Shown here: in pieces, positions 36,976 through 45,156 of the stretch
Numbering within the stretch: the stretch's first letter is position 1
Layout of the letters: each line of letters opens with the position of its first letter
DNA from: Pseudomonas siliginis
GTDB taxonomy: Bacteria > Pseudomonadota > Gammaproteobacteria > Pseudomonadales > Pseudomonadaceae
Direction of reading: 5' to 3'
Length of the DNA stretch: 64,000 bases
NCBI RefSeq assembly: GCF_019145195.1
Contig: NZ_JAHSTW010000001.1
Location: 310,001 to 374,000 of the forward strand
The notes under the pieces: generated by a model
Databases searched by the model: none
What the model was told of the DNA's origin: nothing
Seen by the model: the letters and a program-made list of their open reading frames with translations, nothing else
Position numbers and translations under genes: made by a program

Positions 36976-37629
36976 ATGTTTCAGCTATTCAAACTCGGAG
37001 CGGCCGTCGTGCTCGCCGCGACGCTCAGCGGCTGCATTACCGAAAGCGCTTCCTGGGTCAGCGAACCCTTGCAACCCAAGGCAAGCGAGCCAGTCAGTTA
37101 TCTCGTTGGCTCAATCGGGCCGCAATCACTCAAGCAATCAGCCGCTGACAACCAGCGAATCTTTTTCCGCAAACGCGGTTCCGAATATGGTGCGGCCGGC
37201 GTCTGGAAAATGGCCGGCGCTTACTCCACGCCGCAGGATGTTCAGGACGGTGTCGGCGCAGCGAGCGTATTCGTGCTTCCCCTGAAGCCGGGCGATTACG
37301 AGTTCTATGATTTCCAGTTCTTTTCCGCACGTTATCAACCTGGGCTAGGCACTGTTTTCACCTCGAGAGAGGCGCGGGAAAAATTCAACCTGCCGATGCG
37401 CCTGGAACCCGGCAAGGCCTATTACATCGGCGAGTTCCGTTCGTTCTGCCTGACCGCCGGTTTCTGCGCGTTCCGCTGGAGTGATCAGAACGCCCGCGAT
37501 GCGCTGATTGCGCTACGTCTGGCGCCAGGATTGCCAACGCTGCAACCGCTGAAACTCGACCTGAACAGTGCTCAGCCCTACATCTTCACCGGCCCCATTC
37601 CGGGTATTGCCGTGGACGCCAAACCATGA
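36976..37629 (+). CDS. Predicted lipoprotein, first gene of a three-lipoprotein operon
   Basis: A 217-residue protein with lipoprotein signal and lipobox LSGC (Cys near residue 20). The mature part is rich in aromatic residues (YEFYDFQFFSARYQPG) and has an AYYIGEF segment. I do not recognise a family with certainty; a DUF2846-like fold is possible. ATG 36976 is preferred to 36970 because AGGGA is five bases away from the former and directly abuts the latter. It overlaps the next gene at ATGA. Confidence 0.75.
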   Translation: MFQLFKLGAAVVLAATLSGCITESASWVSEPLQPKASEPVSYLVGSIGPQSLKQSAADNQRIFFRKRGSEYGAAGVWKMAGAYSTPQDVQDGVGAASVFVLPLKPGDYEFYDFQFFSARYQPGLGTVFTSREAREKFNLPMRLEPGKAYYIGEFRSFCLTAGFCAFRWSDQNARDALIALRLAPGLPTLQPLKLDLNSAQPYIFTGPIPGIAVDAKP

Positions 37630-38141
37630 AAAAAATCATCGCCCTCACTGCCGCCGCTCTGTTGACCGGTTGCGCGGCGACCAACACCTTGCCCGAGCGC
37701 ACGCTTACGGACGCTCAGGATTATCTGCAGCCGATTCACGTTATGGTCGACGACCCGGAAAACGGCTCCAGCCTGCGCAACCACCTGCGTCAGACCGGTG
37801 TGTTCCGCACCATCGAAACCGGCAGCGGTAAAGCTGACGAGTACAACGTGCAGGTCAAACTCAATGTGGAACGTCACCTGCCGCCGTTTCCGGTGATTCT
37901 GCTGAGCACCGCGACGTTGTTCTTGCTGCCGCTGTCGAACGAATTCGACACGCAAACCGAATTCACCGTGTACCAGGGTGACAAGCGACTGAAGCAATAC
38001 ACCTATCGCAACATCACTCAAAAATACGTCTGGCTACTGGATCAGGGCGGCGAGATGCGCGAACAGAACCTCGGCCGCATTGCCCGCGCCTTCGCGCAGG
38101 ATGTGCAGCAGGACCGGCTGATCCCGGCAGTCGCGCAATGA
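37626..38141 (+). CDS. Predicted lipoprotein, second gene of the operon
   Basis: A 171-residue protein with a short signal and lipobox LTGC (Cys at residue 16). It has a hydrophobic LLSTATLFLLP stretch and a VYQGDKRLKQYTYRNIT segment. Its C-terminal half resembles that of the next gene (TLF..P, then D..LK.Y.Y, then LIP), so the two look like diverged paralogues. Function unknown; envelope location likely. Overlaps at ATGA on both sides. Confidence 0.75.
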   Translation: MKKIIALTAAALLTGCAATNTLPERTLTDAQDYLQPIHVMVDDPENGSSLRNHLRQTGVFRTIETGSGKADEYNVQVKLNVERHLPPFPVILLSTATLFLLPLSNEFDTQTEFTVYQGDKRLKQYTYRNITQKYVWLLDQGGEMREQNLGRIARAFAQDVQQDRLIPAVAQ

Positions 38142-38659
38142 ACCGCGCGATGATAAAAGTCGCCGGCCTGCTCTGTGCCTCACTGATGCTGGGCGGCTGC
38201 GCCAACACCTTGCAACCGCTCGATTACCATGCCGATCAGGCCTACGTGCCGGTCACGCTCGGCATGGGGCCGGCGTATACGCGCATCGACGAGCAGCATC
38301 AGCGCGAAACCGTCAGCGTCCTGAAAAAGACCGGCGCGTTCTCGATGCTCGACGGCGGTTACACCCGCAACGGCTACAGCCTGTTGATCACCGAACCCAG
38401 CGACGGCAAGGTCAATTGGCTGGCGCTGGTCAACGTTTTCACCCTGTTCACCTTCCCGATGCCCTACCACTACCAGGACAACCTGCGCGGCTCGGTCTTC
38501 AAGGATGGCCAACTGCTCAAAACCTACAACTACTCCCGCGAAGGCTGGAGCGTGATGACGTGGTATGTGCCGATTCCCGGGGTCGAGAACAAACGGCAGA
38601 TGCTCGATCAGTTGTTGGTTGAAATGGACCGGGACAAGTTGATTCCGTATCAGCCATAA
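38138..38659 (+). CDS. Predicted lipoprotein, third gene of the operon
   Basis: A 173-residue protein with lipobox LGGC (Cys near residue 21). The segment VFTLFTFPMPYHYQDN followed by GQLLKTYNYSREG parallels the preceding lipoprotein. Function unknown. The three genes overlap each other by 4 bases and must be one transcript; the products may form a complex in the envelope. Confidence 0.75.
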   Translation: MNRAMIKVAGLLCASLMLGGCANTLQPLDYHADQAYVPVTLGMGPAYTRIDEQHQRETVSVLKKTGAFSMLDGGYTRNGYSLLITEPSDGKVNWLALVNVFTLFTFPMPYHYQDNLRGSVFKDGQLLKTYNYSREGWSVMTWYVPIPGVENKRQMLDQLLVEMDRDKLIPYQP

Positions 38660-38707
38660 GGTTGGGTTTTGGGCTGGTGCGGTGGACTGCGGCGCAATGA
38701 ATTGCAA

Positions 38708-38732
38708 TGTGGGAGCGAGCCTGCTCGCGAAG
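38708..38732. repeat. Single REP
   Basis: One arm, TGTGGGAGCGAGCCTGCTCG, without its inverted partner, lies after the lipoprotein operon. Confidence 0.85.
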
Positions 38733-38892
38733 AGGCCATCAGGTTCGGCGCAATTCTTTGATTTAAACGAAGCTGTTTAAAAGACACCTGCGGATACGGT
38801 CTCAAGGCTACAAATCCTTGCGCCATTGCCTACAGCCAAGCCAGAATCCGCCGGCTTGTGCGCCTTGGGGGCGGGTTCTATTGTGGTGCGGT

Positions 38893-39122
38893 CGCTGACG
38901 AATCAGCGATCGGGTTTAGCGATCCGACTCATTACAGACGCACCAATGCCCAGTCTCAATTGCATTTTTCGATCTGCACTTGATGTCATGGTGGCTGTGC
39001 GTGGGAGACCTTCGGGTCTACCCGGGGGTTTCTGTGACCCGGATCGCTAACCTGCGTACAGCCGCCACCTTTACTTGTTTAGCGATGAGCCGTGGCGGCT
39101 AAATCAACCACGGAGTCTCACC
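38893..39122 (+). promoter_or_regulatory. Structured 5' leader of the DUF6124 gene, possible RNA switch
   Basis: The region is rich in pairing. CGCTGA-CGAA-TCAGCG is a hairpin at 38893-38908. GGTTTAGCGATCC (38913-38925) pairs over a distance with GGATCGCTAACC (39041-39052), enclosing a UUCG-capped hairpin at 39003-39023. GCCGCCAC (39061-39068) pairs perfectly with GTGGCGGC (39092-39099). CCGTGG (39090-39095) pairs instead with CCACGG (39108-39113), which covers the first bases of the GGAG ribosome site at 39112-39115. The last two pairings exclude each other and could switch translation. I know no named RNA family with this layout. The gap from 38733 shows no convincing gene. Confidence 0.55.
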
Positions 39123-39482
39123 ATGATCAAACCAACACCCAACCCACCCGAAACCGATCCCACCTCCCCCTACGAATCCCTCGACTCCAAAAAACTCCAC
39201 GAAGCCGCCGATCGCGCCCTCGACCACTACCTCTGCCCACCCGGCTCCACCCCGCCACCCTTCAGCCCCCGCGCCATGTACGCCGTCACCGCCGACACCA
39301 AAAACGAAGACTTGCTGGCCAATGCCTGCGAAACCCTCGCCTCCGCCAAAACCATCGCCCAGGAATTCGCCGGACTGGTCAAGCCATCGCAGCGCCGGAC
39401 GCTGATGGGGATTGCGCAACTGATCATGCTCGGGGAACTGGCGGTGAATCGGGTGCTGGATAATCTGGAATTGCCGGGGTAA
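39123..39482 (+). CDS. DUF6124 (formerly DUF3077) family protein
   Basis: A 119-residue protein of a family almost limited to Pseudomonas. A Pro-rich N-terminus (MIKPTPNPPETDPTSPYES) is followed by LDHYL and a helical region with NACETLASAKTIAQEFAGLV. No signal peptide. GGAG is seven bases before ATG 39123 and lies in the predicted switching leader. Function is unknown; such genes often occur in several copies per genome with related upstream regions. Confidence 0.85.
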   Translation: MIKPTPNPPETDPTSPYESLDSKKLHEAADRALDHYLCPPGSTPPPFSPRAMYAVTADTKNEDLLANACETLASAKTIAQEFAGLVKPSQRRTLMGIAQLIMLGELAVNRVLDNLELPG

Positions 39483-39520
39483 TGCGGGCCGGCTGAGTTA
39501 TGCGATGCCCGTGCCGGCCT

Positions 39521-39545
39521 CTTCGCGAGCAGGCTCGCTCCCACA
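39521..39545. repeat. Single REP
   Basis: One arm, CTTCGCGAGCAGGCTCGCTC, after the DUF6124 gene; a degenerate partner may lie at 39590-39610. The remaining DNA to parD has no gene, only a degenerate GAGCTGCCGAAGGCTG element near 39715, related to the repeat at 40376. Confidence 0.85.
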
Positions 39546-39755
39546 TTGATCCTGGTCGGACGCAAACTTTGCGACCACTGAAGGAACCTGTGGTAGCGAG
39601 CCTGCAAGCGATCACAAAGGGGAAGGATTATTTAACCCGATGGATGTGCTCGGGCAGCAGATTCGGTTGCGGGTCTGAAAATGCAGCCTGCGGCAGTTCG
39701 AGTGATATACGCATGAGCTGCCGAAGGCTGTGATTCGTTCTTGTAACGGCTAGGC

Positions 39756-39784
39756 TCATACTCGTTAGCGCACCATTAGTATGA
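39756..39784. promoter_or_regulatory. Likely parDE operator
   Basis: TCATACT and AGTATGA are a perfect 7-base inverted repeat with 15 bases between, 40 bases before parD. Type II antitoxins of this kind repress their own promoter through such repeats. Confidence 0.55.
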
Positions 39785-39823
39785 TAGTTTGCGCAAAGTT
39801 CCCCATCCGCAAAGGGCCCGATC

Positions 39824-40069
39824 ATGGCTACCGTACGCAAAACCATAACCGTGACTGACCAGCAAGACCATTGGATCAAAGCTCAAATAGAAGCGGGACA
39901 TTACACCAACGACAGCGAATATATCCGCGATTTGATCCGTCGAGAGCAAGAGCGAAACGCTGAACTGGAAACCGTCCGCGCAGCCCTTCGAGAAGGAGAA
40001 TCCAGTGGTGCCCCCCGGCCTTTCGATGCTGATGCTTTCAAAAAGAGAATGTTGAGGGCGCATGGCTGA
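39824..40069 (+). CDS. parD: ParD-family antitoxin
   Basis: An 81-residue ribbon-helix-helix protein. The DNA-binding strand and helices are in RKTITVTDQQDHWIKAQIEAGHYTNDSEYIRDLIRR-type sequence; the C-terminal part (from about residue 45) is the flexible toxin-wrapping tail. It starts shortly after the inverted repeat at 39756 and overlaps the toxin gene by 8 bases, the normal order antitoxin then toxin. Confidence 0.92.
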   Translation: MATVRKTITVTDQQDHWIKAQIEAGHYTNDSEYIRDLIRREQERNAELETVRAALREGESSGAPRPFDADAFKKRMLRAHG

Positions 40070-40352
40070 ATACCGACTTACCCCCGCCGCCGAAGCGGAT
40101 CTTGAGGCTATCTGGACTTATACAGCTCAACAATGGGGTTTGGATCAGGCCAATCGCTACATCGACATCCTGACTGCGTCTTTCGAGCAGTTGGCTGATC
40201 GTCCCAAAACAGCACCCGCATGCGACGCGATCCGCCCCGGTTACCGACGCTGCAGCGTGGAGAGTCACGTGATTTATTTTCGAATCACTGCCTATGGGAT
40301 CGCGATAATCAGAATTTTGCATGACCGGATGGAAGCGCAGCGTAATCTCTAA
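40062..40352 (+). CDS. parE: ParE-family toxin (RelE/ParE superfamily)
   Basis: A 96-residue toxin with the RelE/ParE fold: YRLTPAAEADLEAIWTYT, then RYIDILTASFEQLADRP and the terminal strands HVIYFRITAYGIAIIRILHDRM. Family members inhibit DNA gyrase. It is complete and follows parD with an 8-base overlap, so the module looks functional. It lies next to the selC-linked element but just outside the duplicated tRNA segment. Confidence 0.92.
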   Translation: MAEYRLTPAAEADLEAIWTYTAQQWGLDQANRYIDILTASFEQLADRPKTAPACDAIRPGYRRCSVESHVIYFRITAYGIAIIRILHDRMEAQRNL

Positions 40353-40375
40353 CCTTCTCGTATCACCGAAAATCA

Positions 40376-40438
40376 AAAGATCGCAGCCTTCGGCAGCTCC
40401 ACAAATCGATGTAGAAGCTGCCGAAGGCTGCGATCTTT
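40376..40438. repeat. Third repeat type: perfect 23-bp inverted repeat, likely bidirectional terminator
   Basis: AAAGATCGCAGCCTTCGGCA starts a left arm whose exact complement ends at 40438, with 17 bases between. The core GATCGCAGCCTTCGGCAGC is a dispersed Pseudomonas repeat. With A-run and T-run at its ends it should terminate parDE. Confidence 0.85.
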
Positions 40439-40449
40439 GCTTTTGGGAG

Positions 40450-40527
40450 ACTGGCGGAAGACAGCCGGAGTCGAACCTGCCCGGGAACGGATGCCGTCCC
40501 CAACCGGGTTTGAAGCCCGGCCGCGCC
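40450..40527 (-). pseudogene. Partial copy of tRNA-Sec (3' part), attachment-site duplication
   Basis: Seventy-eight bases are identical to 43137-43214 of selC, in the same orientation. They run from 2 bases beyond the CCA end through the T arm, variable arm and anticodon arm; the tRNA 5' part is missing. This is the pattern left by an element integrating into a tRNA gene, with the intact tRNA at one end and a displaced 3' end at the other. Confidence 0.9.
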
Positions 40528-40599
40528 TCTGGTCGTGCGCCGGCAAGGGGCAGCGTATCGTCGAAAACAAACCAACCGTCCGTCGCAAATCCGCCCTCC

Positions 40600-40617
40600 A
40601 CTGTCAGATCTGACAGT
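40600..40617. promoter_or_regulatory. 18-bp perfect palindrome before the element gene
   Basis: ACTGTCAGATCTGACAGT is fully symmetric and lies 78 bases before the ATG of the single gene in the selC-linked element. It is probably an operator or a recombination-related site; no binder is known. Confidence 0.5.
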
Positions 40618-40695
40618 AGCCAACTTCCCCCACCGGGTATCTGATATCTCCATCCCGGCCAGCCCTCCGTGGCCGTCTCATCAGGAAGGTGTGCG

Positions 40696-42981
40696 ATGGA
40701 CAATGCTCAATCCGACAACGACGTCATGACACTGCATCCCGTGAAAATATACCTGGCGACCGAGGGGGTTATCAGCGACCCGCCAGCCATACCCCCCATA
40801 CACGCGTATGGCTTGCCATTGCTGATATTCAGGGAACTCACACGCGATGGAGTCAATGCCGCTGGTGTGCAGGTGGTGGTCGATCCACCTCTGGACGTTG
40901 GTCAATATGTCGACATCCGGCTCTACATCAACGGTGTGCAGAGCGGCGTTCCACAGCAAGTCGTCAACGAGAGAATGACCTTCAACGTGTTCCAGAGGGA
41001 GTTTCGCGACGGCATCATCAACAAAATCCAATACATGCTGAAAAGCATCGCCGGCAATGAAAACAAATCCATCGAAGCGTGGGCGCTCTACAACGACACG
41101 ATGCCCGGCGGCAATGATGTGCCTGGCACCGGCGATCATCCGGGGCTGCTGATCAGCCTGCCGGAAGAGCTCGGGGATCCGGCAGTGATTGACAAAGATC
41201 AGGCTGAGAAAGGCGTACTCCTGAAGTTCGATTACCCTTATTGCCGAGCCTACGATGCGGTGGAATACGAGATCAATCGCCAGCGTTTCACTCACAGGGT
41301 GACGCCGGAAGAAGCCGGCAAGCCGTTCTCGGTGCTGATTGATTACGACAGGCTGAAAGAAATCGGCAGTATCAACAACTGTCCGTTCTCCTACACCGTG
41401 ATTGATCAACTGAAAAATCCGACCCACAAAAGCCGCTGGTCGAAGTTCATTTTTGCCAACATTGATCTTGAGCGCACATTTCTGCCCAAGCCACTCTTGC
41501 GCGAAATTGCGGACGATGACATGGACGATCCCGCGCTTGTGGACCTCGAAAAACTCGACGGTCGGCCGCTATTGATCGTCATTTCTCCCACTACCTCGCA
41601 TTTTCAAAAGGGCGACACGGTCAAGGCGTTTTATCGACTGAACGAAGCGGCCGAGAAATCGACTCAACCGGGCGTGATCTCGGACAAGTTCGGGGTATTA
41701 CAACCCTGCATTCTGGAACTACCCAACGATCAGCTGACTTCCGGCGCACGCTTGCAGGTGCGGTTTGAACTGGAACGGCCAGCGGGCAACGTCATTGGTC
41801 ATTCCGGAACGGCTGAGGCCGAGATCATTGGCGAAGCGGCGCCGGATCTGGTAGCGCCCATAATCAAACAGGCACCAGGCAACAGCCTGGATCCGCTTGC
41901 AGCGAAAGATGCGCTGACCACCCTGGTCTTCGATCCTTCCATTCAGCTCAATGATGTCATCGAAGTGCGTTGGACCGCCGCCCCGGGCGTTCCCGCCGAT
42001 GGATCCGATACCTCGCCGCCTCACGTGGTCAGAGCATTGGGGACGCAGGAGATTGCGCTGGATAACAAGGTGCTTGCGTACAGTTTCGGCAGGAACGTCA
42101 CTGTGGATTACAGCAAGACAACCGGGTCTGAAACCCGGGATTCCCTGCCACTGACACTGAGCGTGCAGGACATTGCCGACGGCCATCCCGGATTGCCCAC
42201 GCCGACGATTGATCGGGTGACGGGAGATGTGCTGGATCCTGCGGATTTGTTGCCGACGGATCATACGCGGACGACGGCTTGGCCGTTGATTGCTGTGGGG
42301 CAAAAAATGTGGCTGACCTATACCGAACTTAAATCTGACGGCACCGTGGGATTTGTTGAAGAAGCTTATATAGGAAGATCAGTAACAACGGATGATATGG
42401 ATGGTATAAAGCATCCAATTCCGCTGGCTGGCTTGAGCAAAATTGCAGATGGATCAAAACTTGTAATCAGTGTTGAAGTGACTTTTGACGGAAGCATCGA
42501 ACCCACTAATAAAATTGCATTTCCACTATCAACAATAAGCATCAGCTCTGAGGTCAACGACTTCACCACATTCACGAATTACGAAGCAAACGGATGGGAA
42601 ATAGCAGCCCCAACTGGGTCAATAACTAAGCAGGGAGAGGAATATTTTGCACAATCGAGCTTTGTAGGGGGCACGCACCAGTTAATGCTGATAAAGTCTT
42701 ACCAAAGCATTCGAAGCGGCAAGACTTGCACGCTAAGTTTCGATCATCGCAACGCCGCACAAGTTAGATTCATGATAATTACGGGATCTCAAAATTCCTC
42801 CCCCCAGTACATAAGGATCGGTTATGCAATACTGCCCGCCACAAGCACTTGGAAAAACTTTAATATAAAGTTCTACCTCGGACTACCAGGAACGGACTTC
42901 TATTCGACTCTGCAAATATATTACGTAGACAACCCCTTACAATTAGACAATATTCGTTTGCAGACGTTTAGACAGCCATAG
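40696..42981 (+). CDS. Large Ig-like-repeat protein with carbohydrate-binding-like C-terminus
   Basis: A 761-residue protein without signal peptide or membrane segment. Several strand-rich units recur (for example PGLLISLPEELGDPAVIDKDQ and LVAPIIKQAPGNSLDPLAAKDA), typical of long Pseudomonas proteins with bacterial Ig-like repeats. The last part (from about residue 615) reads like a jelly-roll carbohydrate-binding module: TCTLSFDHRNAA, TWKNFNIKF and the end LQLDNIRL. GC content drops from about 60% to below 40% after 42300, so the 3' third seems to have a different origin. AGGAAGG precedes ATG 40696. It is the only gene between the two selC copies. Function unknown; adhesion, phage-tail-like or toxin-delivery roles are all open. 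Confidence 0.8.
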   Translation: MDNAQSDNDVMTLHPVKIYLATEGVISDPPAIPPIHAYGLPLLIFRELTRDGVNAAGVQVVVDPPLDVGQYVDIRLYINGVQSGVPQQVVNERMTFNVFQREFRDGIINKIQYMLKSIAGNENKSIEAWALYNDTMPGGNDVPGTGDHPGLLISLPEELGDPAVIDKDQAEKGVLLKFDYPYCRAYDAVEYEINRQRFTHRVTPEEAGKPFSVLIDYDRLKEIGSINNCPFSYTVIDQLKNPTHKSRWSKFIFANIDLERTFLPKPLLREIADDDMDDPALVDLEKLDGRPLLIVISPTTSHFQKGDTVKAFYRLNEAAEKSTQPGVISDKFGVLQPCILELPNDQLTSGARLQVRFELERPAGNVIGHSGTAEAEIIGEAAPDLVAPIIKQAPGNSLDPLAAKDALTTLVFDPSIQLNDVIEVRWTAAPGVPADGSDTSPPHVVRALGTQEIALDNKVLAYSFGRNVTVDYSKTTGSETRDSLPLTLSVQDIADGHPGLPTPTIDRVTGDVLDPADLLPTDHTRTTAWPLIAVGQKMWLTYTELKSDGTVGFVEEAYIGRSVTTDDMDGIKHPIPLAGLSKIADGSKLVISVEVTFDGSIEPTNKIAFPLSTISISSEVNDFTTFTNYEANGWEIAAPTGSITKQGEEYFAQSSFVGGTHQLMLIKSYQSIRSGKTCTLSFDHRNAAQVRFMIITGSQNSSPQYIRIGYAILPATSTWKNFNIKFYLGLPGTDFYSTLQIYYVDNPLQLDNIRLQTFRQP

Positions 42982-43138
42982 CTCGGTGAGATTGGATATC
43001 TAGGCAAGTCGAGAAGACATATCTTTCTTTGGACGCCTCTTTCTGAAACCAACTTTGATAATATCTCATTCCGTGGTAACACTTGCTTAAAGAAAATGAG
43101 AACAGAGCAAACGAGCTTCTTCGTAGATGATCATAAAC

Positions 43139-43234
43139 TGGCGGAAGACAGCCGGAGTCGAACCTGCCCGGGAACGGATGCCGTCCCCAACCGGGTTTGA
43201 AGCCCGGCCGCGCCACCGGGCGCGATTGTCTTCC
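43139..43234 (-). tRNA. selC: tRNA-Sec (UCA anticodon)
   Basis: Read leftwards, the 96-base gene starts GGAAGACAATCGCGCCCGG and ends GGCTGTCTTCCGCCA. The long acceptor stem (GGAAGAC with GTCTTCC), the long variable arm and the anticodon loop CTTCAAAC with TCA identify selenocysteine tRNA, and CCA is encoded. It begins 5 bases after the selB stop, so it is likely part of the selAB transcript. Its 3' end borders the small integrated element. Confidence 0.96.
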
Positions 43235-43239
43235 TGAAC

Positions 43240-45156
43240 TCAGGGTGCGCAGGCGTCAGCCAGCGCGTTGTCTGGGCGGATCTGGCGGGATTCGCCGAGG
43301 CGGCGGGTCAGGCCGAGTCGGTCGAAATATTCCAGATACTGAATACAGCGTTTGCGTCCCAAGCCTAGCGCATCGCGGAAGGTTGTCACTTGAATCGACG
43401 GATTTTCTTCGGCGAGTTTCAGCAGTAGCGCCGCCATTTGCCGCAGGACGATGTCGCTGATAAACAGGTCGCGCACCACCTGGTGCATCAGGCCCAGCCG
43501 TGCGAGTTTGCGCAGCAGCAGGCGGACACTGGCGTCGTCTTCGCCGAGCATTTTCGCGGCGTCGCGTACCCACGGTGGGTCGAAGCCGGCCTGTTCGAAC
43601 AACGGCTGTAATTGCTGCCAGAGGGTCTCGTCGTCGGCATTCAGGCGCACCTGATGATCGGGCAGGTGCAGCCAGGGGCCGCTGGCGAGGATGGAGCCGG
43701 CGTTGAGCAGTTCGTCGAGCAGGCTGATGAACGTCGAGCGTTCCAGCGCCAGAGCGCTGAAGCGGCGCAGGCGATCGCGGTCCGGCCCCATCTGGTCGGG
43801 TTCCTGTTCGTGGAATCGCGCCAGTTGTTCGAGCAAAGTGAATTTCAACTGGCCCCAGCGCTGGACGTTGAACAGCAGCGGGCCTTGGCGGGTGTCGATC
43901 AGGCGGATGTTTTCCGCCAGCGTCCACTGCGCGCGCGGGCGGTTGAACTGGCGTTCGAGGCGTTGCGGGTCGAGGCCGCCGGGGCTGTGGTTGAGCAGTG
44001 CCGGCAGGGCCTGTTCGAGGCTGACGCTAAGGGCAAGGGTTTGCAGTTGCGCAAGGCGTTCCGGGCTGCGGCGTTGGCGCGCCGGGGCGAACGGGTCAAG
44101 GACAACGCCGCCGCCAAGGGTGCGCTGGGCGCTGGCGTCGCGCAGGATCAATCGATCGCCTTTCACTGCGTGCACCGGCGCGTTGATCAGCAGTTGCGCG
44201 AACATGCGCTCGCCGGGGCTCAGGCGCGGGCCTTGCAGTAGGGCGACGCGGGCGATGACATCCTGGGTGCCGAGGTGCAGATGCACTGGGTGAAAATGTT
44301 CAAAGGTGCGCTCGCCGGGCAACAGCTGAAAGTCGATGTCGATGCGCTGGGTCGGGGCGTGCAGCCAGTCCGCCAGCAGCCATTGGCCACGGTGGATCTG
44401 CGTCAGTTCCAGACGTTCGCCGCTGAGGTTCAGCGCCACGCGCTGACCAGCGAAGGCCTGTTCAGCGGCCTGGTTTTGCGCGTGCAAGCCCCGGATGCGT
44501 ACCGATTTGCCGGCAGGCGCCAGAACCAGTTTGTCGCCCACTGCAACCGTGCCCGATAGCGCCGTGCCCGTGACCACAATCCCCGCACCCGCGACGCTGA
44601 ACGCCCGATCAATCGCCAGGCGAAAGCCGCCGTCGCAACTGCGCGCCTGCACCTCGTTTTGCGCCTGCAATAATGCCGCGCGCAACTCATCGACGCCCTG
44701 CCCGTTCACGCTCGACACGGTAAAAATCGGCGCATCGGCGAATGGCCCGGGCGCGAGCACATCGAGCACCTGACGCTGCACCTCTTCCACCCTGCCCGCT
44801 CCCGCGCGGTCGCATTTAGTGATCGCCACCAGCGCGCGCGGGATGCCGAGTAGTTCGGCGATCGCCAGATGTTCGCGGGTCTGCGGCATCACGCCGTCGT
44901 CGGCCGCGACCACGAGCAACACCAGGTCGATGCCCTGTGCGCCGGCGAGCATGTTGTGAGTGAATTTTTCGTGCCCCGGCACGTCGATGAAGCCGGTCAG
45001 CCCGGCGCCCGCTTCTAGCTCGGCGTAGAGATAACCGAGATCGATGGTCATGCCGCGTTCGCGCTCCTGCGGGCGGCGGTCGCCGGTTTGCCCGGTCAGC
45101 GCTTGCAACAGCGAAGTCTTGCCGTGGTCGATGTGCCCCGCTGTGCCGACGATCAC
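43240..45156 (-). CDS. selB: Selenocysteine-specific elongation factor SelB
   Basis: A 638-residue GTPase that brings Sec-tRNA to the ribosome at UGA codons followed by a SECIS hairpin. G1 motif [14 protein letters not shown] is at residues 4-17, G3 DVPGHEK and G4 TKCD follow, and the C-terminal winged helices (from about 370) bind SECIS RNA. The start is a GTG overlapping the selA stop (GTGA), giving VIVGTAGH, the normal SelB beginning; an upstream ATG at 45192 would lie inside selA. It serves fdnG in this window. Confidence 0.95.
   Translation of the reverse strand: MIVGTAGHIDHGKTSLLQALTGQTGDRRPQERERGMTIDLGYLYAELEAGAGLTGFIDVPGHEKFTHNMLAGAQGIDLVLLVVAADDGVMPQTREHLAIAELLGIPRALVAITKCDRAGAGRVEEVQRQVLDVLAPGPFADAPIFTVSSVNGQGVDELRAALLQAQNEVQARSCDGGFRLAIDRAFSVAGAGIVVTGTALSGTVAVGDKLVLAPAGKSVRIRGLHAQNQAAEQAFAGQRVALNLSGERLELTQIHRGQWLLADWLHAPTQRIDIDFQLLPGERTFEHFHPVHLHLGTQDVIARVALLQGPRLSPGERMFAQLLINAPVHAVKGDRLILRDASAQRTLGGGVVLDPFAPARQRRSPERLAQLQTLALSVSLEQALPALLNHSPGGLDPQRLERQFNRPRAQWTLAENIRLIDTRQGPLLFNVQRWGQLKFTLLEQLARFHEQEPDQMGPDRDRLRRFSALALERSTFISLLDELLNAGSILASGPWLHLPDHQVRLNADDETLWQQLQPLFEQAGFDPPWVRDAAKMLGEDDASVRLLLRKLARLGLMHQVVRDLFISDIVLRQMAALLLKLAEENPSIQVTTFRDALGLGRKRCIQYLEYFDRLGLTRRLGESRQIRPDNALADACAP

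Noticed and set aside
38826..39050. 74-codon frame upstream of the DUF6124 gene
   Set aside because: It lies within the strongly structured leader, has no ribosome binding site and no family resemblance; RNA structure explains the region better.
40669..42981. Insecticidal or polymorphic toxin with a nuclease or deaminase tail
   Set aside because: No toxin motif or following immunity gene is seen; the C-terminus looks like a carbohydrate-binding module instead.
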